DNA of 64,000 bases from Astragalus membranaceus. Taxonomy: Eukaryota; Streptophyta; Magnoliopsida; Fabales; Fabaceae. Position numbers and translations under genes: made by a program. The stretch is taken from positions 81,329,289 to 81,393,288 of the forward strand of contig CM076849.1 in NCBI GenBank assembly GCA_039519185.1, given 5' to 3'. Shown here piece after piece: positions 1 through 10,830 of the stretch. The notes beneath the pieces were generated by a model, which was not told the DNA's origin, made no database searches, and was given only the letters and a program-made list of their open reading frames with translations. Numbering within the stretch: the stretch's first letter is position 1; every line of letters begins with the position of its first letter.

Positions 1-199
1 AATGAGTTTTAATAACTTTGGATGTTTGGAAAATCAAAGGCACAAAAGACAAAATTTTCTAAGAAAATGAAGTTCATAAAATGCAAGATCATTCTTTGAA
101 AAGATATGAGCTGATCTGTTCTTCTTGATTATAAAAATCTTAATAGTGTTTTCTTTTTGTCATTGCTTGAGGACAAGCAACAGTTTAAGTTTGGGGGTG
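1..199 (+). mobile_element. 3' end of an Athila/Tat-type Ty3/gypsy internal region with polypurine tract
   Basis: The stretch is non-coding and A/T-rich. It ends in a purine tract (TTTGGGGGTG, about 190-199) placed directly before TGATAACTC. A G-rich polypurine tract touching a TG dinucleotide is the usual priming site for plus-strand DNA synthesis and marks the start of a 3' LTR. The phrase about a 'G-rich tract then TGATAA' is familiar from plant Athila/Tat elements (family knowledge). The coding part of this element lies left of the window. Confidence 0.65.
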
Positions 200-782
200 T
201 GATAACTCTATTTTATATAGAGTTATTTATACATCTAAACATAACTAATTGCTTGAAATCAAGTGTAATATGTTTTAAATATAGTAGTATGAATAAAATA
301 GCAACATTTATGGTTTTAAGATGAACGCCATTCATAATTTAGCACTTTTTATATATTGGTATGTTTGATGTGTTTGTTCAGTGCACATGCACCAGGAAAA
401 CAACAGTGCATCTGCGCTAAATACATTTACAACAGGGCAACTGCACTAAGGTGCATCTGCACCATCCTGCACTAAAGACAGATTACCCAACATTGGAAGC
501 ACCTCAATGAATACCAATGCATAAACACCTCAATGGCATCATGCTTAGTCACAAGTCACATGGAGACACATGCCAACATGCAAAAGGAGGCGCCTACAAT
601 AGAAGACCATCATGAAGGGTCATTCATAAAGGACACATGGCCTTCCACGATTGGACCTCTCTTTGAGGTTGAGTGTTGGACTCAATTCCCTTCATCAAAG
701 TTCTGAAAAGTAACCATGGTTAAACCTCCTTAGGTTAACTTGATCCCCAAGCAAACCCTCACTTGAAGGAAACCTCCAAGGC

Positions 783-790
783 TATATAAA
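783..790 (+). promoter_or_regulatory. TATA box of the Athila-type LTR
   Basis: TATATAAA is followed by GGCTTCCACTTCTC. It lies about 580 bp into the LTR, a normal place for the U3/R boundary. It is the only strong TATA motif in this LTR. Confidence 0.55.
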
Positions 791-1048
791 GGCTTCCACT
801 TCTCACTTGAAAGGGCATCCACATACATTCCATTATAATCCATAATCATCTCCTCTCCTGTATTTTATTTGTTTTCGTATTTTTAAGTTAGTAGTTAGTT
901 TGCAAGAAGTTAAGGAAGGAATTGACGACTTCTCCGTTCACTTCTTCATCAAGTTAGTTAGGTGCAGGAAATCAGTGCATCTACAATGCTGGGTAAACTT
1001 ATGCAAGATTCTTCAATCGGTGTAATCTCTACCCTATTGGTATCTCTT

Positions 1049-1632
1049 GGCAATGGGGCGGGGCGGGGGCGGGGAGTACTCCCCTGCTCCCCGTCCCCGC
1101 CTCCCAAGTTGTCCCCCGTCCCATCCCCGATCCCCGCTTCGGGGAGTTTTCCTCCTCCATCCCCATCCCCACGGATCCCCACGGTCCCCGCGGGGACTCC
1201 GAAAATTTATTAAAAGTTTGAAAAAATATAAATTAAAACATAATAAAATTGAATAAATATATAAATGTAAGACTAAAAAACAAAACTTTAACATTTTAAT
1301 ACAAAAAATATAAAAGTTAGTCTTACTTTTATATTTTAATAATTAAAAAGTATAAAAGTTAGAACAATTAAATATTTTAAATTAGAAACACGTATAAAAA
1401 GACTAAAAAATTAATACTTATAGTATAATATACATCTATAATAAAATATTTATGTAATATATTTCGGGGCGGAGTCCCCGTGGGGCGGGGGGTATGATCC
1501 CCGTCCCCATCCCCACCTTGACTGCAGGGAGATTTTCTCCCCCGTCCCCGTCCCCACGGGGAAAATTCCCCGCCCACGGGGCCCCGAACGGGGCAATCCT
1601 CGAGCGGGGATCCCCGCGGGTAGAAATTTGCC
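1049..1632. mobile_element. GC-rich foldback (MITE-like) insertion in the LTR
   Basis: Both ends (1049-1200 and 1465-1632) are extremely G/C-rich runs built from GGGGCGGGG and CCCCGTCCCC words that are complementary to each other. They flank an A/T-rich core of about 260 bp. The outermost bases are inverted (GGCAA at the left, TTGCC at the right). Repeats of this kind, with GGGGCGGGGACGGGGA ends, are common in plant genomes. I see no clean target-site duplication, so the mechanism is unknown. Translations through it are low-complexity Pro/Gly/Arg and not genes. Confidence 0.5.
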
Positions 1633-2336
1633 TTGCAATGCATATTATGAGCTAAACCTCTTTGGTTGAGATGTTCTAACTTTATAATGAGCTTTTGAGT
1701 AAGTTATTGTGCTTTTAAGTGTTGTATGCATTTTGGTTCTTGTGTTACACTACATCCATCTTATTTTAAGGTTGATCGCTTAGAATAAGTAGAGTTATAT
1801 TCACAGACATGGTTTATAACTAGAAATCAAGAACTAATAAGGGTGAGTGTTTTAATGAAGGCTTTGTTAACTTGTGTAATAAAGAAAACTTTGTTAAAAC
1901 CATGTTAAGTCCTAGACATAGGATAACATAGTCCTTAGGGTGATACAGTGGGTACTTTAAAGGCAGAAGTGAACTTATTTAGCAAGCCTAGACATAGGAA
2001 GCTTGTAACGAAACTCTGAAGAAAGTAGCTGAAAGGCACATACTCATGCAGCTGCACTCAATGCATCTGCACCATATAAAAGCACAAAACTCTCAAAAGT
2101 GAATTATTTAGTGAAGACATCTCAACTATCATTCTCAATTGATTTCCTTCATATTTTCTTACATATTTACATTCTGTTTTCCCTAAGCATTAATATCCAA
2201 AATTGTGAGTAGTGTAGCTGCACTAATTTATATCTTCTTAAACATACAAGAGTTAATCCAATCCCTGTGGGTTCGATCTTTTATACTACCTGTTTGTGAC
2301 TGTGTATACTTGCACATTACCTTTTCATACACCAAG

Positions 2337-2690
2337 TTTACCGGAACTCGGCCCAGATCGAACTCGCCCCAATGGGTTGCGACTACCTCGGTCGCTTACG
2401 ATGTGGAACTTCTTGGGAGATCAATCGATCGGTCCCGAGTCATTCATTCCACTAAAGGAATTTTGGCCTAAAATACCTTAGAATCCCTTGGGACAGTTTA
2501 CTGGGACTCGTCCCAGATCGAACTCGCCCAACGGATTGCGACTACCTCGGTCACTTGCGATGTGGAACTTCTTGAGAGATCAATCGATCGGTCCCGAGTC
2601 GTTCCTTCCACTAAAGGAATTTTGGCCTAAAAGACCTTAGAATTCCTTGGCATAGTTTTTTGGGACTCGACCCAGATCAAACTCGCCAAC
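2337..2690. repeat. Tandem repeat of about 163 bp, two full units and part of a third
   Basis: Units start near 2337, 2500 and 2659. Each contains CCCAGATCGAACTCGCC, then GTGGAACTTCTTG, GATCAATCGATCGGTCCCGAG and AAAGGAATTTTGGCCTAAAA. The array lies just downstream (minus-strand sense) of the pol region of element H and replaces the expected 3' LTR. Tandem repeats between pol and the 3' LTR are common in Tat-type elements (family knowledge). Confidence 0.8.
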
Positions 2691-4461
2691 ATCGGCTCTT
2701 CGAAGCACCAGATCACCGACCTCGAAATCCATGGGGACAACCTTAGAGTTGTACCGGGTTGGTATTCTTTGTTTAACCATGACTTCCTTAAAGGAGACTC
2801 TGCCTCAGACTTCATCCACGAGGTCGAGCTATTCCCTGTGGGCCTGGTTATTGTCTTCTGGGGATTTTGGATTTGTTGTTCTCCAACTAAGTTCTCCGAC
2901 TTCAACCAGAATGACCGCCTCGCTTCCATAGGAGAGTCGGAATGGCGTTTCTCCCGTAGAGTTTTGTGGGGTGGTTCGGTAAGCCCATAAGACATATGGC
3001 AATTCTTCAACCCAATTCCCTGTAGCATCGTTTAACCGTTTCTTCACGCCATTTAGGATTACCTTGTTAGCTGCTTCAGCCTGCCCATTGGTTTGGGGGT
3101 GCTCTACCGAGGTGAAACGATGTTTGATTTTAAGATCGGTCATTAGTTTCTTGATACTTTTGTTAGCGAATTGGGTTCCATTATCAGTTATGACTACCTC
3201 GAGGATCTCGAATCTGATCATGATGTTTTTCTTGAAGAATTTTATGCAGTTTCTTGCGCTGATAACGGCTAATGGTTCGACTTCGATCCATTTAGTGAAG
3301 TAATCCACTGCTACTATCAAATATTTGACCTGGCCAGGGGCAGTTGGGAACGGTCCTAAGAGATCTATCCCCCACCATGCAAAGGGCCACAAGGTGGTAA
3401 GGCTGGTCAGCTCGGTAGGGGGCGCCGCGTGGATGTTGGCATGGATCTGACATTTTCGGCACTCTTTCACATGGTTCCTAGCGTCGGCCTCCATGGTTGG
3501 CCAGAAATATCCCGCCCTTAAAGCTTTCTGGGCCAGCGATCTTCCCCCAATGTGCCGTCCACCAATGCCTTCGTGGATTTCAGCTAGCACGTATTCTGCT
3601 TCCTCTCCTTCGATACATTTCAGCAATGGCGAGGAGAGGCTCCTTCTGTAGAGGGTCCTATCTATCACAGAGAAGGAAGATTCCTTTCTCCTGATTTTCT
3701 TGGCTTCCTGGGAGTCCGGAGGCTCATCCCTCGATTCAATATATTCTATGATTGGTGTAATCCAACTCCTGCTTTCCTCTAGCACGCAAATGGACGAGTT
3801 GAACTCCGGTTCCGTGTATATGCTGGGTTTGTGGAGCACTACCTTGATAACAGAACAGTGATTTCCGGGAACTTTGGTGCTGGCGAGCTTGGATAAAATG
3901 TCTGCCCTCTGATTTTCTATTCTTGGAACGTGCTTAACTACGGCGGATTTAAAACGAGCAAGCAGGTCTCGGACTTCAGTCAAGTATTTCTGTAAGGTCG
4001 GATCCTTAGTTTCATACAGCTTCCCGATTTGGGAGACTACTAGCAAAGAGTCGGTGTTTAGAGAGACCTGAGTAACTCGGAGGTCAATTACTAAACGTAA
4101 TCCCGCAATGCACGCTTCATACTCTGCTTGGTTAATCAAAGTTTGAAATCCAAAAGTAAGAGATACCTCTATCACCACGCCGGTGGGGCTTTCCAACAAA
4201 AGACCAGCTCCGCTACCTTTTGGGTTTGAGGATCCGTCTACATATAACTTCCATACATCGCTCCCAGGGTCAGCGGGGGTCATTTCTGCGACGAAGTCAG
4301 CGAGGACTTGGGCCTTCATTGCTGCCCGAGATTCGTACTTGATTCCGAATTCCGAAAGTTCGACCGCCCATTTAATCATTCTTCCTGTCAGATCCGGTCG
4401 GTGTTGGATTTGCTGTATAGGATGGTTAGTTCGTATCACCACTTGATGGGCGACGAAATAA
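2690..4461 (-). pseudogene. pol: Ty3/gypsy (Tat-type) pol, C-terminal half: RNase H end, second RNase H, integrase
   Basis: Reading leftward from 4461 the frame opens inside the retroviral RNase H (motif RTNHPIQQI). It then shows a second, archaeal-like RNase H (YVDGSSNPKGSGAG at roughly residues 75-90) with a QAEYEA motif. This second domain is a hallmark of the Tat lineage. Integrase follows: an HHCC zinc site (about residues 300-345, ending CRKCQIHA) and a catalytic core with Asp in GIDLLGP, Asp in ITDNGTQF and Glu in GQAEAANK. The open frame runs to about 2829. A frameshift there moves the last part, seen to about 2690, into another frame. The upstream half (gag, protease, reverse transcriptase) is at 31240-34862. 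Removing element A and one AATAA copy puts both halves back in phase. Confidence 0.88.
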
Positions 4462-5431
4462 TGTAACATCCTCAAAATAATTAGTAGAATTATTTGGGTG
4501 TTAACCCAATTAAATTAATTTAGTACTTGACTGGTAAATTTATTGAGTGCTAAATTTATTTATTGGTTGTCATCGGATTGTTAACCGGATAATACGGGTC
4601 AAGGACAATTCGGAACGAAATAAGAGATTAAGGACAATATGGTAATTGGACCACGTTACCACTTATTTATTAAATAAATATGTGTGTGTGTGTGTTAAAG
4701 AAAGAAAAGAATTAGAAAGAAAGAAAGAAGAGGACGCGAGAGAAGAGAAACAGAGAGAAAAGAGAGGAAAAAGAAAAGAAGAGAAAAGAAAGGGTAAGGA
4801 GGAAGAAGAGGAAAAAGGGAAGATTTAGGCTCATCAAAACGACTTCCTTCCAACACGAAAAACGTTCAGCGTTACTTCCTCTTCGATTTGGTACCAAAAT
4901 CATCATCATCAACTCACTCTGTCTCACTTTGCCATTTTCGAAAATTTGAAGGAAATGGAGGTATTTGATGGTTCAAGCTCAAGGATAGCTTGGGATGGTG
5001 TTTGGCGCGAACCCAAGGAAGGTGGATCGGTTATTGAAGTTCGATTGGGAGATTGGAAGCTAGTTGGGTGAGTTGGGGTTGAAAAATCAAGATTTGGGGT
5101 TTATGTGAATAGGAGCAATTTGGAGGTTAGGGATGATGAATAGTGTTTGTTGGAAGTCAAGTGGAATTTTGGAAATTCAAAGCTTAGGAATCGAGTTTGG
5201 GGTTTGCGAGAGGAGCTTGGAGCCTTAGGAACCATTGTTGGTGTCTAGGTGAAATTGGTACCGAGCGAGGATTTCTCGAGTCTCGCGAGTCGGATGGTCG
5301 AGGAGCGGAAAGATCGGAAGCGGATTTGGGCGTCGTCGGAGCGTGGAAGTTTATGCGGGGATTGTTCACGTGGTTATTTAGAGATTTGAAGTCTCGGTGA
5401 TTTCGGCCCGGTATCGGCTCTCGCATCAAGG

Positions 5432-6476
5432 GTGAGTTTTACTCACGTTTAGGTTTTTAAATTAATAAACTTAAACTGTGAAATGGGTTTCGGTTTTGGT
5501 TCGTTGTCGAAACAGTATTTTGTACGAAAATCACGTTTTATGTCCAATTGGTTGTTGGATTGTTTGATTGATGATTTGATGATGATCATTGTTGTTTGAA
5601 TATGTTTTTGGACTGCTTTTATGTTGGGACTAGACTGGAACAGGTATCGGAATTGGTCGGAACGACGAAAAATGCGAAAACGGGATAAAATACAATGCTG
5701 TCAAAAGCGCACGACCCGTGCGTCCCACACGCACGGACCGTGCGTGTCATTCTGTTTCTGTTTTCAAAAATGCATTACAGGGCGCACGACCCGTGCGCAT
5801 GAGAGCACGGACCGTGCGCAGTGTTCTGTCCAAATTTTCCAAAAGTGTCCGGAACGATCCCGATCGATTCCAATCCTCTTTTAATCCTTTCCTAACCCTT
5901 CTATAATGATATTAGGTTTATAAAACCATGATTTTGGGTATGTTTCAAAAGGGTTTTATAATATACTTTTGAAGTTGAAATTCTTTCGAAAAGCCGAACG
6001 ATAGTACACGTGTGCGGATATGTTTTATTGATAACAAAGCGGACTATGAGTCCTACGTGGTAAAGTATAATTTAAATGAACTAAATGTTCATATGATTGT
6101 AGATATATGTTTAAATATATATCGAGTTGGGTGACGACCCATTGTTCGACATACTAGGAGAATGTACTATTGGTAAGGGGGTTCACCGGGATTAGCACTG
6201 GATTGCAGTCGGTGTTATGTCATGAGTTTGTTGTACGTACACTGGGGTTAGCAATTTATTGCAGTCGGTGTCGTACTGTGCGATACACCGGGGTTAGCAC
6301 TTTATTGCAGTCGGTGCCGCACTTTGTTTGTTCACGTTCACCGGGGTTAGCACTTTATTGCAGTCGGTGTCGTGTTAATTTAAAAAGGATTATTAATTGA
6401 ACCGAGAGATTTAGTAGGGGTCTCGGTAGAACTCACTGAGATTGTATCTCACTGTTTAAATGTTGTTGTTTTACAG
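5432..6476 (+). other. Putative LTR-borne intron of element A with conserved hairpins
   Basis: Inference. The donor AAGG|GTGAGT lies in a GTGAGT-TTT-ACTCAC dyad. The acceptor is GTTGTTTTACAG|AG, 25 nt after dyad TGAGAT-TGT-ATCTCA. The same order of signals occurs in LTRs F, D, C and B at similar spots, despite little similarity between most of these LTRs. The span is 1,045 bp. I see no coding sequence between the sites. Splicing is not shown by sequence alone. Confidence 0.45.
6184..6369 (+). repeat. Four tandem 31-nt hairpin units in LTR A
   Basis: Units at 6184-6214, 6240-6270, 6286-6316 and 6339-6369. Each has outer arms CACCG/CGGTG (CACTG in unit 2), a conserved internal strand GGATTA or GGGTTA, and an inner stem GCA/TGC around a 6-nt loop. 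Spacers differ in sequence and length, so the conserved part is the hairpin itself. The 3' LTR copy has three units (30638-30668, 30694-30724, 30747-30777). Confidence 0.8.
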
Positions 6477-6815
6477 AGACACAGGGGCAGCGGAAATCCA
6501 AGAGGCACGACTATTGATGACTTAGCATTTATGCTTAAGTTATTTGTTATTTCCTTTGCTGTCTATGTATCGCAACACCATGACTTTAATATTATGTTTT
6601 CTTCCGCTTTCTTGTATGGTGCTGAATACTTTTAGTAGCTGACAGTGTATGGTCTGAGTACCGTATGGTCTTGTTTGTAAATAAGACTGTTTTGTTTTTA
6701 ATAAGCGAAAAATTCATAGTGGTATTCAGTGTCTGAGCAGAAAATAATATCTCTGATGTGTTTTTAATGTGCACTTGGGTATTTTTAATAAATAGAAATA
6801 CCGGGGTGTTACAGT

Positions 6816-6827
6816 TGGTATCAGAGC
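6816..6827 (+). promoter_or_regulatory. Primer-binding site of element A
   Basis: TGGTATCAGAGC begins 2 bp after the 5' LTR. It is complementary to the 3' end of plant initiator methionine tRNA, the usual primer for this group. Confidence 0.85.
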
Positions 6828-6935
6828 AGCTCGACCTAGTCGGACTTAGTTTAGGGTTGAGTCGATTCCTTGTTTGTCCTGGGGTGTTACACTTGTGATG
6901 CTAAGAGACATTGAGCCTGATCAACTTAATACTTA

Positions 6936-8928
6936 GTGCATCATAAGCGGAATTATGGTAGGATGATCAAGACGCGGTCCTCTACCAAGACAAGATTCTC
7001 CAACCAGTGCATCCTCAGGAAAGGTGGCATGACGGTGGAAGAATACACCGCTAAGTTCGAGAAGTTGTCTCAGTTTTACCGAATGGTAAGGTATGTTCCG
7101 AACGAGGAATGGAAGATGCAGAAGTATAAGAGGGGCCTTCGTGCTTTTATGACTTATGGTCTCAGTTCTTATACAATTACCAATTTTGTTGCCTTAGTGC
7201 AACCAGCCTATGTCGCCGAGGATGATCTCAAAGAGAGTACTGGAAAGGAGAGAAGGTAGTTGAATTATCAGCTCCGAATGCAGAGTCCTAAGATAATTTC
7301 ATCAAAGGAAAAGCAGGTACAGTTCTACGATTCTTCAAAGGTCAAAAGATGTTCTAATTGTGGAAAGCATCATAGTTAAAAAAAAGAATATAAAAAAAAA
7401 TTGTAGGAGATGCGGAAAGCATCGCAAAGGTGATTGTCAGCAAGGATCAATTGGTGCTATTATTGTATTGGTAAGAGGGTCACTATGCAAAAGAGTGCCC
7501 TGCGAGGAAGAGTTCCAAGGAGTCACAAGCAACTCCAAGGCAATGACGAGTCAACACTCTAGATGCTTAGACAGTTACAACTGCTGACAATTTACTGAGG
7601 GTCGTGTTCAGACCCAATCCTTTTGTCAAGATTGTCTACTTGTCATAGGAGGCAGAAATTTCGTTGTAGAATTTATTTGTTTGCCTATGAGAAGTATGGA
7701 CATCGCTCTGGGAATGAATTGGAGGACCGCAAATCATGTTACAATCGACTGTGCCAATCGAACTATCAGCTTCGCTTCAGAATCAGTTGAATTGTCTAGG
7801 ACAAATTCTGAAGCGGTTACCTAGTTCACCTTAGACGACCAATCTTCATTCTAAGGAGCGGAAGCACATGTTAGTATGTTATCTGTATCCACTGAAACTA
7901 GTTTAGATTTGGCGCACATTCAGGTTGTGAATGACTTTCTGGATGTTTTCATGATGAAGTTTCTTCTGAACCTCCAGAGCGAGAGGTAGAGTTTACCGTA
8001 AAATTGGTTCCTGGCACGGGATCAATATCCATTGTTTCTTATTGAATGTTTCTTTAGAATTAAAGGAAATGGAGTCTCAACTTGAAGAGTCGATGTTAAA
8101 GAAATTCATTCGACCGAGTGCTTCTCTAAGGAGTGCTCTGGTGTGATTAGTCAAAAGGAAAGATAGTAGCATGAGATTGTACATCGGTTATCGACAACTT
8201 AACAAAGTGACGATCAAGAATAAATATCCCTTACCAAGGATAGACGATTTGCTTGAGCAATTTGAGGTGCTGCAGTGTTTTCTAAAATTGATCTGAGGTC
8301 AGGATATCATCAAATAAAAGTTAGAGCCTTAGATATTCCGAAGACAGCCTTCCGTACTAGGTATGGACATTATGTGTTGGTAGTGATGCCCTTCGGTTTG
8401 ACTAATGCTCCAGCGGTATTCATGGATTACCTGAACTGAGTTTTTCCTCAATTACCTTGATCAATTTGTAGTCGTTTTCATTGATGGTATCTCGATGTGC
8501 TCGAAGACCATTGAGGAGCATGTCCAACATCTCCGCATTGTTCTGAAAGTACTCCGAGAAATTAAGTTGTACTTGAAACCTTCGGAGTGTGATTTTTGGG
8601 TGTCAGAGGTAAAGTTTTTGGGACATGTGATTTCCCAAGTCGGGAGTTTCTGTAGATCCCAGTAAGAAGGAAGCGGTTTTGAATGGGAGTGACCGACATC
8701 AGTCGCAGAGATCAAAACTTTCTGAGTTTGGCCGATTACTATAGGAGGTTTATTCGAGGGTTCTCACAGTTAGTTCTTCCACTTACTCGGTTAACTCGTA
8801 AGGGTCATCCGTTTACGTGGGATGCCGATTGTGAAGAATGTTTTCAAGAGTTGAAGATTTTGACTTCTGCTTCAATCCTGACTCTTCCGGATCCGTCATT
8901 GGAATTTCAAATTTTTGGCGACGCTTCT
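6936..8928 (+). pseudogene. pol: Degenerate gag-pol of element A, part 1 (gag C-terminal half to start of RNase H)
   Basis: The readable part starts in the middle of a retrotransposon gag domain (MTVEEYTAKFEKLSQFY, about 7028); no N-terminal gag half is present. Then come a broken zinc knuckle (about 7350-7520) and a protease remnant without a visible DSGA site. Reverse transcriptase follows ([20 protein letters not shown] at about 8186-8245). The YxDD-equivalent reads FIDG (codons at 8483-8488), so one catalytic Asp is Gly. RNase H begins near 8910 and is cut by element B at 8928. Stops lie at 7257-7259 (TAG), 7544-7546 (TGA) and 8144-8146 (TGA). All three, and the FIDG change, recur at matching positions in element F. 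Further stops and frameshifts are private to this copy. Confidence 0.85.
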
Positions 8929-9556
8929 TGTAACACCCCTTTTCTACCCGGTAATTATTTAATAAAATCAGAGTTACAAAAATTTTTCATACTTCGAAAA
9001 GAGATGTCACACATCATCGTTAAGTAAAATGTCTCATACGATATAAATAACACCTGGTCAAAATTACATCACCACGCAGCGGAATATAATATAAGTTCTA
9101 AAACATCAAATAATAACGTCCTAAATGGACTCCAAACAATAAAACATAACAACCAAGTTCAGCGTTTATTCCCCCCCCCCCTTGAGTGTTACACATCAAA
9201 GCAAGGACACCGACGACACCGACTCAGAATAGCGAAGGTACCTAAGCCTTCACTCGCAATCACCTGCACGTTACCACATAGGGGTAACATTCAAACAGAA
9301 GGGGTGAGATATCTCCAATATAACAGCATAAAATGATAGGAAATATGCTAGAATACGACAACTATGTCTACCACCTCACTACGCATACCAAATCGTAAAC
9401 ACACATCAATTATAATTATACATCAATTATAAACACCACAATCAGTCACCAAATGTCATGACGATGCATGAATGCAACCCACACCAACGGGCATATGAAT
9501 GTGGTACCAAAATCACCAAAAGTCTTGCCCGTAAATAGGGGCGTCACCAAAATTGA

Positions 9557-9908
9557 GAGCTTTCACACCAGGCTCACCAATTCACCAAAAATCGAGCTTT
9601 CACACCAGGCTCACCAGTTTTTATAAAAATTTGAGCTTTCACACCTAGCTCCAAGACCAAAGGTCTTCACCAAAATAATGCATATGCTGTATGCGACACC
9701 ATGAATGCACACAGACAATCACCAATTTAGTCACAATGTGACACACCAACAACAATCACCAAAATATCACCAAAGTTGGGCTTTCACACCTAGCCACAAC
9801 GACACCAAAAACACCAACCACCTGACACAACGGAATAACAAGACTTGGAACCTTCACACCTAGTTCCAACAACTCCAAGGTTTGAGCCTTCACACCTAGC
9901 ATCAAACC
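9557..9908 (-). repeat. Array of hairpins with a constant loop and changing stems in LTR B
   Basis: On the plus strand every unit carries the loop YTTTCACACCTAG or a close variant (TAGGTGTGAARG on the element's sense strand). The arms are GAGC/GCTC (9557-9575 and 9594-9612), GAGCT/AGCTC (9633-9651), GTTG..CAAC with inner GC/GC (9775-9800), TTGGAAC/GTTCCAA (9845-9869) and GGTTTGA/TCAAACC (9879-9908). Complementarity is kept while the stem sequence changes. A further AAGACC/GGTCTT hairpin is at 9653-9667. The other LTR (16715-17060) has the same set, except that one unit has lost an arm near 16793. Confidence 0.75.
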
Positions 9909-10301
9909 GCACCAAGGCACCTAGAGGACAACAATTTCCTAAAACAACACCAAGACGCCAAGGAGACAACAATTTTCCAAAACAGCACCAATACACCAAG
10001 ATGACAACCATTTTCTAAAACATTTGATACACGAGGGTTTTTCACATCATCGGAGACAAACGACAATTTTTCAAAGTATTTGAGACACGACAATTTTCTT
10101 TTAAAACATCACCATTTAACGAATACACCAACGGTAAACAACTTTTCCAGAAAAATGGGCCACTTTGCCTCAAATTAGAATATTCAGTTAGGCCTCTGAA
10201 TAGGCTTTCCAAAACATTTTGAAACGTCTAAATCGGACACCCGAGTCAAAAGATATGTCAAAAACAAAACCGGGGAACAATTGAGCAACATCCTGAAAAT
10301 G

Positions 10302-10830
10302 GCGCCCAGGCACTGGGCGCCTAGCAGGAAAACGCAACACAGCAAACTGGCGCCCAGGAGCAGGGCGCCCAGCAACAGGCAACAACACTGAACTTGGTGC
10401 CCAGGAGCAGGGCGCCTGGCAACCAACGCAACACAGATGACTTTGGCGCCCAGGAGCAGGGCGCCTAGCAACAGGCAGCAACACAACAGGCAACACTGCA
10501 TGACATGGCGCCATTGGCGGCCAGACAACCCAGAACAAAACGCAACACCAACAGGACACACCCAGACACAGCGCCCATGGCGCCCCCTGCGCCAAGACAG
10601 CGCGCAACACACACAGGAATCAGGCGCCCATGGCGCCCCTGCGGCAAGATACAGCAACACACACACACACTAGCACACGCACACACCCACCAGACACGGC
10701 GCCCATGGCGCCCATGCGCCAACAGCGCGCAACACACCCACACTGGAACACGGCGCCCATGCACTGGGCGCCAAAAACAACAACATGACACCAAAACGCA
10801 ACATGGCACACGACGCCCAGCAGCAGGGAC
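10302..10830 (-). repeat. GGCGCC-rich hairpin array in LTR B
   Basis: Repeated modules form stems GGCGCCC/GGGCGCC around AGGAGCA (10350-10370, 10445-10465, with a GGTGCCC variant at 10396-10416). The longest stem is GGCGCCCAG/CTGGGCGCC at 10302-10322. Modules are separated by A/C-rich linkers containing CAACACA. The right LTR has the same array at 17452-17960. Related GGCGCC modules occur in LTRs C and E. Confidence 0.75.

Larger units (their letters stand above)
200..2336 (+). mobile_element. LTR of an Athila/Tat-type Ty3/gypsy element, interrupted and right-truncated
   Basis: The LTR begins TGATAACTC right after the polypurine tract. It carries a TATA box at 783-790. Near 2240-2330 it has text typical of the 3' end of Athila/Tat LTRs (CAATCCCTGTGGGTTCGATC, then ACACCAAGTTT). 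The expected TGGCGCCG primer-binding site is missing because sequence of element H starts at about 2337. A GC-rich foldback of 584 bp interrupts the LTR at 1049-1632. Short GTGCATCTGCACC-like words recur at 380-480 and near 2050. No coding potential. The exact right edge is uncertain because both sides share AGTTTA. Confidence 0.6.
2337..4461 (-). mobile_element. Left part of Ty3/gypsy element H (pol 3' half, 3' tandem repeats)
   Basis: This is the downstream half of a minus-strand gypsy element. Its upstream half is at 31240-35269. The two halves are separated by element A with a 5-bp duplication AATAA (4457-4461 and 31240-31244). No 3' LTR is present; the element ends in a tandem repeat abutting the Athila-type LTR at about 2337, so it is truncated there. 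Confidence 0.85.
4462..6813 (+). repeat. 5' LTR of element A
   Basis: It is 2,352 bp and runs TGTAACATCC to GGTGTTACA, matching 20073-21236 joined to 30005-31239. Inside, in order: a GT/purine microsatellite (4680-4820); a splice-donor-like site in GGGTGAGTTTTACTCAC (GT at 5432-5433); palindrome modules GCACGACCCGTGC/GCACGGACCGTGC (5707-5743, 5781-5820); hairpin GGACTATGAGTCC (6041-6053); hairpin GGGTGACGACCC (6129-6140); four 31-nt hairpin units (6184-6369); dyad TGAGATTGTATCTCA (6437-6451); and an acceptor-like TTTTACAG (AG at 6475-6476). About 45 bp present in the 3' LTR near 30570 are deleted here between two TAGG words at about 6155. Confidence 0.92.

Noticed and set aside
6184..6369. 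Regularly spaced repeats that resemble a CRISPR array
   Set aside because: Plant nuclear LTR context, no cas genes, unequal spacers, and repeats that fold as LTR-specific hairpins.
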